Shown here piece by piece: positions 1 through 6,651 of a stretch of DNA of 6,702 nt. The translations under genes and the position numbers were made by a program. Under the pieces are notes generated by a model. The model was given only the letters and a program-made list of their open reading frames with translations. It searched no databases and was not told the origin of the DNA. The stretch lies in contig DIEZ01000002.1 of the NCBI GenBank assembly GCA_002418885.1, forward strand, positions 1 through 6,702, written 5' to 3'. Every line of letters starts with the position of its first letter. Positions within the stretch are counted from its first letter, which is position 1. Source of the DNA: Syntrophaceae bacterium UBA5761 (GTDB taxonomy: Bacteria > Desulfobacterota > Syntrophia > Syntrophales > UBA4778).

Positions 1-540
1 GTTTTGGCGGCGGCATCCTTCTCGACGAGTTTATCAGCCGGCTGGGTCTGGCGGAGCTGATCAACCAGAAGGTCAAGGTCAAGACAAGAGAGCGGGGCTA
101 CAGGGAGTCGGAAGCGATCCTGGGTCTTGCCGCTGGCATGATAACCGGCGGAGAATGCCTGGACGATCTTTTCGTGCTGAGAGAAGAGAAGGGATTCGGT
201 GCAATCTGGAGCCACGGCGAGATACCCCATCCCACCACCATGGGGGATTTTTTGAGGAGGTTTTCTCTCACGCCATATCCGGCAGTTGGAAAGCGTCGCT
301 GCCGAGTGCTTCCGCGGGGTCTACATCGCCTCCGGCAAGATGCCTTTCCTGACGTTGGACATCGACTCCACCCTCTATGAGGTTCATGGCAGCAAGAAGG
401 AAGGTGCCCGGATGACTTATAAGGGGATCAGGGCACTAAACCCCCTCATGGGATTCGTCCGGGAGACCGGCGACTGACTCCACAGTCGGCTTCGTTCCGG
501 CAATGTCCATACCTCGGACGGGGCCGAGAGCTTCATCCCA
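1..540 (+). pseudogene. Decayed IS1380-like transposase fragment (frameshift, stop, 3' truncation)
   Basis: The reading frame is open from base 3 and starts inside the gene with FGGGILLDEFISRLGL. It continues through RERGYRESEAILGLAAG, ITGGECLDDL and HPTTMGDFLRRF, which match the N-terminal region of IS1380-family transposases as I know them. Near bases 264-274 homology moves from frame 3 to frame 1, as if one base had been inserted. It resumes as HIRQLESVAAECF, then LTLDIDSTLYEVHG, which carries the first acidic residue of the DDE nuclease, and ends in the family-like GFVRETGD. A TGA stop follows at 475-477, yet family-like sequence (RLRSGNVHTSDGAESFI) reads on in the same frame to about 537. 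The rest of the protein, roughly its second half, is missing, so the gene cannot make an active transposase. No terminal inverted repeat or target duplication can be placed. The family call is from remembered motifs; the frame changes are seen directly. Confidence 0.8.
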
Positions 541-560
541 CCCATAAATAAAATTTCCCC

Positions 561-1712
561 CTAAGCCAGGACCTCACGGGCGATGATCAACCTTTGAATC
601 TCCGACGTGCCGCCGCCTATGGTCTGAAGCTTGGCGTCCCGCATCATCCGCTCCACGGGAAATTCTTTCATGTAACCATAACCACCGAGAATCTGAACTG
701 CTTCCGTCGTCACCCGCATGGCAACCTCGGACCCGTAGAGCTTCGCGTATGCGGCTACGAGGTTCATCTCCCGGTGCAGGCCCTTGTCGGCCATAGCGGA
801 GCCTTTGTATGTTATCAGGCGGGTCAGCTCGACCTCCATGGCCATGTCGGCGAGTTTGGCCTGGACGAGCTGAAAAGAAGCGATGGGTTTGCCGAACTGA
901 ATCCGTTCCTTGGCGTATTTGAGAGCACATTCAAAGGCACCCCGGGCGATGCCGAGGGAGAGCGCGCCGAGGAGAACCCTCTCTGTATTCAGCCCGCTCA
1001 TGAGCACCGCGGCCCCCTGGTTTTCTTTTCCCAAGAGATTTTCTGCAGGAACGCGGCAATCTTCGAAGATCAACTCCCCCGTAGGCGAGCCCCGCCATCC
1101 CATCTTTTCGAATTTTTTCCCCCTCTGAAATCCCTGGAAATCTTTTTCCACGATGAAAGCAGAGACCCCGTGGGCGCCCTTTTCCGGCGCGGTCTTCGCA
1201 TAGATCACGAAGATATCACCGACCGGTCCGTTCGATATGAATATCTTCGACCCGTTGAGTATATACTCATCCTTCTTGCGTTCGGCTTTCAGCTTCATCG
1301 ACATCACGTCCGATCCCGCCGACGGCTCCGTCATAGCCAATCCCCCTATTTTACTCCCGTCACAAAGGGGAGGAAGATATTTCCTCTGCTGCTGTTCGTT
1401 GGCGTTTCGCCGGATGTTGTCGACGCACAGGTCCGAATGGGTCCCCCAGACGGCGGCAGTCGAACAACACACAGCCCCGAGCTCTTCACTCACGATACAC
1501 ATATCGGTATAGCCTGCCCCGGCTCCGCCGTATTCGACCGGCACGGTAATGCCCAGCAACCCCATCTCCGCAAGCCGTCTGAAACTCTCGTTAGGAAATC
1601 TCTCATCGCGGTCGATTTCATAGGCAAGAGGTGCTACTTCCTTCTCGGCAAAGTTTCGAACAGTTTCCTGCAACATCTTCTGCTCTGGAGTAAATTCCGG
1701 AATCATACTCAA
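561..1712 (-). CDS. Acyl-CoA dehydrogenase, isovaleryl-CoA/LCAD-type active site
   Basis: A full-length (383 aa) flavoprotein that should oxidise an acyl-CoA to its 2-enoyl-CoA and pass electrons to ETF in the cytoplasm. The N-terminal helical domain covers about residues 1-120. The central beta domain carries the FAD/substrate signature AMTEPSAGSD (126-135) and NGSKIFISNG (153-162). The C-terminal helical domain carries RIQFGKPI (270-277), QILGGYGYMKE (340-350) and GGGTSEIQR (366-374). Short- and medium-chain enzymes have the catalytic Glu just before GTSE; here that residue is Gly367. A Glu is present instead in LNTERVLLG (Glu244), the position used by isovaleryl-CoA and long-chain dehydrogenases, so an active enzyme of that layout is inferred. 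The start is uncertain: TTG at 1712 has AAAGGA 8 nt upstream, while ATG at 1706 (two codons shorter) has only GGA. It lies downstream of an intrinsic terminator that follows the CoA-transferase, so it may be expressed separately or by read-through. The substrate is unknown. Confidence 0.93.
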   Translation of the reverse strand: MSMIPEFTPEQKMLQETVRNFAEKEVAPLAYEIDRDERFPNESFRRLAEMGLLGITVPVEYGGAGAGYTDMCIVSEELGAVCCSTAAVWGTHSDLCVDNIRRNANEQQQRKYLPPLCDGSKIGGLAMTEPSAGSDVMSMKLKAERKKDEYILNGSKIFISNGPVGDIFVIYAKTAPEKGAHGVSAFIVEKDFQGFQRGKKFEKMGWRGSPTGELIFEDCRVPAENLLGKENQGAAVLMSGLNTERVLLGALSLGIARGAFECALKYAKERIQFGKPIASFQLVQAKLADMAMEVELTRLITYKGSAMADKGLHREMNLVAAYAKLYGSEVAMRVTTEAVQILGGYGYMKEFPVERMMRDAKLQTIGGGTSEIQRLIIAREVLA

Positions 1713-1741
1713 TCCATCTTTCCTTTAATGGCACACTGCCT

Positions 1742-1773
1742 AAAAAAACAGGGGCACCCTATAGATGCCCCTG
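1742..1773 (-). terminator. Rho-independent terminator after the CoA-transferase gene
   Basis: On the minus strand a perfect 8-bp stem, CAGGGGCA (1773-1766) with TGCCCCTG (1756-1749), encloses a 9-nt loop and is followed at once by seven T (1748-1742). It starts 14 nt after the CoA-transferase stop codon, and the T run is on the side expected for leftward transcription. Only 29 nt separate the T run from the TTG start of the acyl-CoA dehydrogenase, so either read-through is partial or a promoter overlaps the hairpin. Confidence 0.85.
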
Positions 1774-1787
1774 GTCTCCGTTTTAGT

Positions 1788-3125
1788 TTAAAAGATCTTC
1801 TTTTTTAGAAAACCGCGCTCCCTGGCGCCCTTTTCAAGCTCTTCTCTGAATTTAGGATGGGCGATCTTTATCAATTCCTCCGCCCTCTCAGGCTCGGACC
1901 TGCCGTACAAATCCGCAATCCCGTATTCTGTCACTATGTATCCAGCGTACTGACGGGGCACGGTGATCCGGGCCCCCTGGGATATGTAAGGGACGATCCT
2001 CGACACCGTGCCGTCCCTCGCTGTGGACGGGACCAGATTGATCGCCCGCCCTCCCTTCGACCAGAAGGAGCCGATGGCGAAGTCGAGCTGTCCCCCGGTG
2101 CCGGTCAGCATCACATTTCCGACGGACTCGGACACGATCTGTCCGGTTAGGTCCACTTCGGCCGAGCCGTTGACGGCAACGACATTATCCTCCTGTGCTA
2201 TTATGGGGATGTAATTCGCGTACAAGGTCGGACGGTACTCGACCATGGGGTTGTTTCCTATCCACTCGTAGAGCTCCTGGTCGCCCATGGTGAAGGAGAG
2301 CACTATCTTGCCGGGATTGACCTTCTTGTACTTACAGGTTACAACGCCTTTCTCAACCAGCTTGTGCGTCCCCGCAGGCATCATCTCGGTGTGAATCCCC
2401 AGGTCTTTTAGTCCCGAATTTTCTAACAGTTTGCTGATCATGGCGGGAACAGCGCCAATACCAATCTGGATGCAATCCCGGTCCTTCAGAAGAGAAACAA
2501 CATTCTCGGCCATTTTTACCTCCACCTCACTGGCCGGTGGCGTCGGTACGGCAGGGATGGTGTTAGGGTTTTCTACAAAGGCAGTAAACCTTGATACATG
2601 GAAGTTTGTCTGGCCGTACGTCCTGGGCATGTTGGGGTTAACTTCCGCAATCACCCACTCACTCTGATCCATGATACCCTCTGTGTAGAACGTATCAAGG
2701 CCCAGATTGACATACCCGTGGTTGTCAGGCGGCGTTACCTGGGTAACGATGCCCGTTCGCCTCTTGTCTACCCTATTGCGGTGGAAGTTCTTGACTGAAG
2801 CATCCGAACTCTGCATCGGGATGAAGTTCGCCCACTCCGATTTGCAAATTTGCTGCACGAGAGGATTGAAACTTGCGCAAAATCCGCATGCGTAGTAGAA
2901 AGTATCCCTGTATTCCGGTTTAAATAGCTTATAAGGTCTCAAGACCAGAGCGCTAATCCACTCGACGTCCTTCAACTCATCTTTCCTGTCCGCAATTGCA
3001 TCTGCAAGGAGCATGGACGGCTGCCCCAGACACAGTGGAAACCAGAAACGATCTCCAGACTGTATGATCTTTGCCGCTTCCTGCGCCGACATCAATCGAC
3101 TCTTGTAATAATCCTTCCATCCCAT
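1788..3125 (-). CDS. Acetyl-CoA hydrolase/transferase-family CoA-transferase (Cat1/4-hydroxybutyrate CoA-transferase-like)
   Basis: At 445 aa this is a typical length for the family I CoA-transferases that include succinyl-CoA:acetate and 4-hydroxybutyrate CoA-transferases. They move CoA from an acyl-CoA such as acetyl-CoA to a free carboxylic acid through a glutamyl-CoA thioester. Residues 1-200 form the N-terminal half with SAQEAAKIIQSGD (13-25) and TPPDNHGYVNLG (131-142). The C-terminal half has the glycine-rich IGIGAVPAMI (221-230), then LGIHTEMM (242-249), whose Glu247 fits the catalytic glutamate of this family. It also has VNGSAEVDLTGQ (318-329), GTGGQLDF (342-349) and TEYGIADLYGRS (399-410). 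ATG at 3125 is preceded by an AGGGGGG ribosome site 6-7 nt away. The gene follows a 184-bp gap after the DUF35 gene and ends in an intrinsic terminator. It could activate the pathway's acid substrate or recycle CoA from acetyl-CoA. Acetyl-CoA hydrolase activity cannot be excluded, and the acceptor is unknown. Confidence 0.92.
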   Translation of the reverse strand: MGWKDYYKSRLMSAQEAAKIIQSGDRFWFPLCLGQPSMLLADAIADRKDELKDVEWISALVLRPYKLFKPEYRDTFYYACGFCASFNPLVQQICKSEWANFIPMQSSDASVKNFHRNRVDKRRTGIVTQVTPPDNHGYVNLGLDTFYTEGIMDQSEWVIAEVNPNMPRTYGQTNFHVSRFTAFVENPNTIPAVPTPPASEVEVKMAENVVSLLKDRDCIQIGIGAVPAMISKLLENSGLKDLGIHTEMMPAGTHKLVEKGVVTCKYKKVNPGKIVLSFTMGDQELYEWIGNNPMVEYRPTLYANYIPIIAQEDNVVAVNGSAEVDLTGQIVSESVGNVMLTGTGGQLDFAIGSFWSKGGRAINLVPSTARDGTVSRIVPYISQGARITVPRQYAGYIVTEYGIADLYGRSEPERAEELIKIAHPKFREELEKGARERGFLKKKIF

Positions 3126-3309
3126 GGTGTACCCCCCTTTTTTTTCATTGTTGACTGGATTTTATCTCTCGGCGTTCCCCCTCACACTGAAATTTTTACC
3201 CATTACCCTCCTCTCTTGGATTTACATCTGCTACGACATCGCTCCCTTCCGGATTACTTTTTTAGCAGTGAAACGGAACTACGTTCAAGAAGAAAATATC
3301 TTGCCTAAC
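3126..3309 (-). promoter_or_regulatory. 184-bp leader between the DUF35 and CoA-transferase genes; weak promoter candidate
   Basis: This is the largest gap among the minus-strand genes. It has no terminator-like hairpin with a T run after the DUF35 stop. A weak sigma-70-like pair can be read on the minus strand: TTGAAC (3288-3283), then 18 nt, then TAAAAA (3264-3259), each matching the consensus at four of six positions. Further down are GAGAGGAGGG (3215-3206) followed by a 13-codon open frame (3203-3162), and an A-rich stretch just before the CoA-transferase ribosome site. An internal promoter or post-transcriptional control of the CoA-transferase is plausible, but the sequence does not prove either. 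Confidence 0.3.
3132..3138 (-). promoter_or_regulatory. Ribosome binding site of the CoA-transferase
   Basis: AGGGGGG on the minus strand lies 6 nt before the ATG at 3125 and follows a run of eight A. It is G-rich and not a perfect AGGAGG, but position and strength support the chosen start. Confidence 0.6.
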
Positions 3310-3771
3310 TCAAAGCGGCTTGAAGTACCTGATGTCCATGATATGCGCATTTCGGTCATCCTTCCACTCAGCCCTTACCTTCATGCCGTTTTTTACAATT
3401 TTCCTGACTTCGTCAAAGTTGCTGAGGTCAAAGCCGCCGATGAGATGGAGGAAGTTTACGTCCGTTCCGTCCAAGTTGATCTGCGCCCCAATGAAAGGCG
3501 GTTCCGTCGGCATACCGAAATACCGGTAGTTTGTGTAACACCAGGCAACAAGCTTACCCTCCTGGGAAACCTCTATCCATTCGCCCATGTCTACGAAGCA
3601 TCTCGGGCAAAAACTCCTGGCCGGTACAAGAACACGCCCGCATTTCGGACACTTAGTCCCATAAATTTTCTTCTCTTTCATCCCCTCGAAGAACCGCGTC
3701 CACGTTGCTCCGTAAGCAAGTTCGTAAGGCAACCTAAGCTCTGTCTTGATTGTCTTGTACTCCTTAGTCAT
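3310..3771 (-). CDS. DUF35 Zn-ribbon / OB-fold protein, probable thiolase partner subunit
   Basis: This 153-aa protein has the two-part layout of the DUF35 family. The N-terminal helix (YGATWTRFFEGMKEKK, 20-35) leads into a rubredoxin-like zinc ribbon with CPKC (Cys41, Cys44) and CPRC (Cys55, Cys58), followed by an OB-fold from about residue 60 to 150. Such proteins are often annotated as nucleic-acid binding. Characterised members instead form complexes with thiolase-fold enzymes and help bind the CoA ester: BbsA with the thiolase BbsB, the archaeal protein linking thiolase and HMG-CoA synthase, and the DUF35 domain of ChsH2 with the aldolase Ltp2. Here the gene starts 21 bp after the Cys-bearing thiolase, with an AGGAG site before its ATG, so a subunit role with that thiolase, or with both, is the natural inference. 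All four zinc ligands are intact. It is not an enzyme by itself on present knowledge. Confidence 0.9.
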   Translation of the reverse strand: MTKEYKTIKTELRLPYELAYGATWTRFFEGMKEKKIYGTKCPKCGRVLVPARSFCPRCFVDMGEWIEVSQEGKLVAWCYTNYRYFGMPTEPPFIGAQINLDGTDVNFLHLIGGFDLSNFDEVRKIVKNGMKVRAEWKDDRNAHIMDIRYFKPL

Positions 3772-3792
3772 ATCTCTTCTCCTCTCTGTATG

Positions 3793-4959
3793 TTATAATT
3801 TCGACCCAAGGATCATGATTCCGTTGAACTGATCAACTCCTCCCATTGCGTGAGCGAGCGCAAGTTTCGCCCCCGGTATCTGGTGTGCGCCGGCCCTGCC
3901 CGTAACCTGAAGTGCCGCCTCGGCAACTCGAATCAGGCCCGTCGCCCCAATCGGGTTTGTACACAATGTCCCGCCGGAAGGATCGCAGGCGAGTTCGCCA
4001 TTTCTCGTAAAGGTCCCCTTCAGAACAAGGTCGGGCGCTTCGCCAGGCCCGCAGAACCCGAAACACTCATAAAAAAGCATTTCCTGGAAGGTAAAAGGAT
4101 TGTATACCTCGGCCACATCGAGCTCTTTCCTTGGGTTCTTGATGCCAGCCTGGTTATAAGCCTCTTTCGCCGCCTGCGCCGCACTTTCCCAGACAGCCTT
4201 ATCGCTGTCACCAAAGAAATACTCATCACCCCGATAACCGACTGCTTTGACCCATGCAGGCTTTCTATTGAGCTTCTTTACCATCTCCTCCGAAGCAAAA
4301 ATAACCGCACAGGCTCCATCCGAATTAGGACACACATCGAGCAATCGAACCGGATATGTAATGATCCTCGCATTCTTCACATCATCCATCGAAACTTTCA
4401 TTTTGATATGGGCATAGGGGTTGTCAAAGGCATCTTCATGATGGGTCACGGAAATGAAGGCAGCCGCATCCCTGACCTTCTCTTCCGATATTCCATACCT
4501 CACAGACCACATCTGTGATTGCATGGAAAACACACCTGGCGCGCCCGAGATAAAATAACGCTGATAGAACGGCTCAGCCACCGTCGTCATCGTCGCCTGG
4601 CTGTCACCTTCATTCATCTTTTCATGGCCTACGGCAAGGATGAGGTCTGCAAGGCCCGATGCCACCCAATAATAGGCGGTATGGGCTATGGATACCCCAG
4701 TGGACCCACAGGTTTCTGTTTTCATGATCGGCTTTCCCGCCGATTGCATTGCGTCGGCTAGGTAAAAATGCGTCAGGGCTATACCTTCCATCATCGAGGG
4801 CATCGTCCCCGAAACAACACCATCTATATCTTCCGGCGATAACCCGGTATCTTTAAAAACGGCCATAACGGCTTCCCTGACTAACTCTGGGTAGCTTACA
4901 TCCATCCGTTTACCGTGGTAGGTCTGACCGACACCGATAATAGCAACTGGTCTTCCCAT
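3793..4959 (-). CDS. Thiolase-family protein (SCP2-thiolase-like) with intact nucleophilic Cys
   Basis: A thiolase-fold enzyme (388 aa from ATG 4959), expected to cleave a 3-oxoacyl-CoA with CoA or to catalyse a related Claisen-type reaction. The N-terminal part opens with RPVAIIGVGQT. The nucleophile is Cys84 in KTETCGSTG, followed by SGLADLILAVGHEKM. SDGACAVIFASEE (about 213-225) leads to the C-terminal half. There the HDCF-like element of SCP2 thiolases reads VYNPF (285-289) and the GHP histidine motif reads CTNPIGATG (333-341), so Asn335 replaces the usual catalytic His; LAHAMGG (368-374) still has a His. A GTG at 4968 could add three residues, but it lies inside the AGGAGGTGA ribosome site and ATG 4959 has ideal spacing, so ATG is preferred. 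The gene begins 12 bp after the Cys-less paralogue ends and 21 bp separate it from the DUF35 gene. A single transcript and a shared complex are likely. True thiolysis versus an aldolase-like reaction cannot be decided from sequence. Confidence 0.9.
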   Translation of the reverse strand: MGRPVAIIGVGQTYHGKRMDVSYPELVREAVMAVFKDTGLSPEDIDGVVSGTMPSMMEGIALTHFYLADAMQSAGKPIMKTETCGSTGVSIAHTAYYWVASGLADLILAVGHEKMNEGDSQATMTTVAEPFYQRYFISGAPGVFSMQSQMWSVRYGISEEKVRDAAAFISVTHHEDAFDNPYAHIKMKVSMDDVKNARIITYPVRLLDVCPNSDGACAVIFASEEMVKKLNRKPAWVKAVGYRGDEYFFGDSDKAVWESAAQAAKEAYNQAGIKNPRKELDVAEVYNPFTFQEMLFYECFGFCGPGEAPDLVLKGTFTRNGELACDPSGGTLCTNPIGATGLIRVAEAALQVTGRAGAHQIPGAKLALAHAMGGVDQFNGIMILGSKL

Positions 4960-4964
4960 CTGGC

Positions 4965-4974
4965 TCACCTCCTA
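4965..4974 (-). promoter_or_regulatory. Ribosome site overlapping the upstream stop codon; fixes the thiolase start at 4959
   Basis: On the minus strand TAGGAGGTGA contains the TAG stop of the Cys-less thiolase gene (4974-4972) and a full AGGAGGTGA anti-SD match. The ATG at 4959 is 8 nt beyond AGGAGG. The GTG at 4968 is part of the site itself and so is a poor start. The overlap suggests translational coupling of the two thiolase genes and a balanced subunit ratio. Confidence 0.75.
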
Positions 4975-6114
4975 TAATCCAAGAATTGCAACGGCATGAC
5001 ATTGACCGGCAAAACCGTGGGTACCATGTGCCAGCGCCGTCTTGACCTTTTTCTCCACCTGCCTCTCCCCAGCTTGCCCCGTAATCTGCAAATAGGCCTC
5101 AACAGCCCGCTGAAGCCCCCTCGAGACATAAGGATTGTTCGCAAGAACACCGCCCGAGGGGTTGACCGGCAGTTCTCCGGTTCGCTCTGTCTTGCCGCTG
5201 TCGATTAACTTTCCGGCTTCCCCTGCTCTGCAAAGGCCTAAGTCTTCACACCACATCAACTCTTGAAAGGCATATGGCTCCGATATCTCCGCAAGATCGA
5301 TCTCTTTTGCCGGTTCTTTGATTCCGGCCATCCGGTATGCACGAGCCGCCGCGTTCTTTAGCTGACCATCCAGAAGGTCTCTGTCACCGATATCGTAAGC
5401 ATCGATTGAACTGCCGAATCCTTTGATCCACACCGGTTTACGGCTTAACTTTTTTGCTTTTTCCTCCGATGCCAACAAAGCGGCGACCATCCCTTCGGAC
5501 TGCGGAGCGCACTGCAATTCCGTAAGCGGATCGGAAATGCGGGGCGACTGCAATACCTCCTCAACAGTATACCTACCCTTCCGGTGAGCATACGGGTTCC
5601 CAAGGGCATTACCGAGATTCTTAACGGCAACCTTCGCACACTGCTCCTCCGTTATCCCATACTTCTCCATGTACGCCCTCATCTGGAAGGCCGCCGCCAT
5701 CGTCTCCGTCAATCCCACATTACGCAAATAAAACGGATCCGAATACATGAGCGTACACGTGTCGTTCGGAGGATTCTCAGACCCCTTGCAAAGACCAATG
5801 ACCAGGGCCGTATCGTAACGCCCCGTCATGATCCGCATCGCACCGTAAAAAAGCGCAAACAACGACTCACCATCCTGACGAGAACCATTCTTCATAAACG
5901 CCCCAGTTGTCTCCCAATAATACGCATTGGCACACGAAATGCCGCCGTGATAAATATCCGACGACGCGCTGATAATGGTCTCGACATCATCCCGTGTCAG
6001 CCCTGCCTTGTCCAGGACTTCCTTTGTTACCCGGTAAGCCTGGTCGTAGAAATTGTCTTTCGATTCAGCACCGGCGTTTTGTGCTACTGCTACAATACCA
6101 ACTCTCTTCGACAT
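4972..6114 (-). CDS. Thiolase-like protein lacking the nucleophilic cysteine
   Basis: This 380-aa protein is a clear paralogue of the next gene. Shared landmarks include NPYAH (173-177), SEEKAKKLSRKPVW (216-229), EIDLAEISEPYAFQEL (271-286), VNPSGGVLANNP (317-328), LQITGQAG (342-349) and LAHGTHG (361-367). The active-site region differs. Where the paralogue has TETCGS, this protein reads SRQDGES (78-84), and there is no Cys at all between residues 62 and 108. It therefore cannot form the usual acyl-cysteine intermediate. As in the paralogue, the GHP histidine is replaced, by Asn327 in NNPYVSRG. Either it is a structural or regulatory subunit of a hetero-oligomer, or it catalyses a Cys-independent reaction such as a retro-aldol cleavage, as known for the steroid aldolase Ltp2. 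ATG 6114 has AGGAAG 7 nt upstream. A 71-bp gap with no evident promoter or terminator separates it from the MaoC gene. The fold and paralogy are certain; the function is not. Confidence 0.88.
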   Translation of the reverse strand: MSKRVGIVAVAQNAGAESKDNFYDQAYRVTKEVLDKAGLTRDDVETIISASSDIYHGGISCANAYYWETTGAFMKNGSRQDGESLFALFYGAMRIMTGRYDTALVIGLCKGSENPPNDTCTLMYSDPFYLRNVGLTETMAAAFQMRAYMEKYGITEEQCAKVAVKNLGNALGNPYAHRKGRYTVEEVLQSPRISDPLTELQCAPQSEGMVAALLASEEKAKKLSRKPVWIKGFGSSIDAYDIGDRDLLDGQLKNAAARAYRMAGIKEPAKEIDLAEISEPYAFQELMWCEDLGLCRAGEAGKLIDSGKTERTGELPVNPSGGVLANNPYVSRGLQRAVEAYLQITGQAGERQVEKKVKTALAHGTHGFAGQCHAVAILGL

Positions 6115-6185
6115 ACCTTCACTTCCTTTCTTTTAATGTTAAGGACCAAGAGGTTCTTCGCCGCGACCCCTTAGATCCGGTGTTT

Positions 6186-6638
6186 CTACTTCCTCCTTCC
6201 TGCGAGGATTTTTGTGATATAGACGATGGCCGTTTCTTTACGCTGATTCTTTATCACATTCTCTGCCTCGATAACCCCGTTCTTCGCATCCTTTTCCGTC
6301 AGGCTCTTGATCGTCATCTCGCACCGAATCGTGTCGCCGATTCGTACAGGCGCGGTGAAACGGACGTGTTCTATCCCATAAAAAGCGATAAAACTTTTCG
6401 GTAGGGCAACGTGAGGGCCGAGACGGAAAATAAGTGCCATTCCGACGGTAAGTCCCAGCATCCCATGGGCTATCCGCCCCTTAAATGGCGTTTCTGCGGC
6501 ATATTCCACGTCCGTATGAAGAGGGTGCCAGTCCCCCGTAAAAGCAGAAAAAAGGACGATATCCGTTTCTGTGATCGTCCTTCCCGGCAAAACAAAGACC
6601 TCCCCCACCCGGTAATCTTCGAAACATTCTTTCTCCAT
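6186..6638 (-). CDS. MaoC-like (R)-type enoyl-CoA hydratase/dehydratase
   Basis: A single hot-dog-fold protein of 150 aa that should hydrate a trans-2-enoyl-CoA to the 3-hydroxyacyl-CoA, or catalyse the reverse reaction. The hydratase-2 motif is present as SAFTGDWHPLHTD (31-43), with the catalytic pair Asp36 and His41. The usual Asn of the D-x-N-P part is His38, a variation I recall in other bacterial MaoC proteins. The downstream FKGRIAHGMLGLTVG (52-66) is the family's conserved IxHGML segment. ATG 6638 has AGGGGATGAG just upstream, and the gene begins 13 bp after the stop of an acyl-CoA dehydrogenase, so the two are surely cotranscribed. This matches oxidation followed by hydration in a beta-oxidation-like route. 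The length is normal and no domain is missing. The substrate and stereochemistry of the product are unproven. Confidence 0.9.
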   Translation of the reverse strand: MEKECFEDYRVGEVFVLPGRTITETDIVLFSAFTGDWHPLHTDVEYAAETPFKGRIAHGMLGLTVGMALIFRLGPHVALPKSFIAFYGIEHVRFTAPVRIGDTIRCEMTIKSLTEKDAKNGVIEAENVIKNQRKETAIVYITKILAGRRK

Positions 6639-6651
6639 CTACTCATCCCCT

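Noticed and set aside
505..535. Short inverted repeats (GTCC/GGAC and TCGG/CCGA) as a terminator for the acyl-CoA dehydrogenase
   Set aside because: The stems are four bases long, lack a T run, and lie inside transposase-derived coding sequence.
594..1808. Long plus-strand open frame (404 codons) opposite the acyl-CoA dehydrogenase
   Set aside because: It is antisense to a full-length gene with all family motifs, its translation has no recognisable motif, and it runs through the terminator hairpin into the next gene.
3124..3798. Plus-strand open frame of 224 codons over the DUF35 gene and its leader
   Set aside because: It is opposite an intact gene with a four-Cys zinc ribbon, its product resembles nothing I know, and no convincing ribosome site precedes it.
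4960..4968. GTG at 4968 as start of the Cys-bearing thiolase
   Set aside because: The GTG lies inside the AGGAGGTGA ribosome site; ATG at 4959 is 8 nt downstream of AGGAGG and gives the family-typical N-terminus.
6137..6160. Possible hairpin AAGA-ACC-TCTT between the MaoC and thiolase-like genes
   Set aside because: The stem is only four base pairs and has no T run after it, so it is neither a terminator nor a credible regulatory structure.
5584..6174. Plus-strand open frame of 196 codons opposite the Cys-less thiolase
   Set aside because: The Arg/His/Ile-rich translation is typical of an antisense shadow, and the minus-strand thiolase explains the coding signal.
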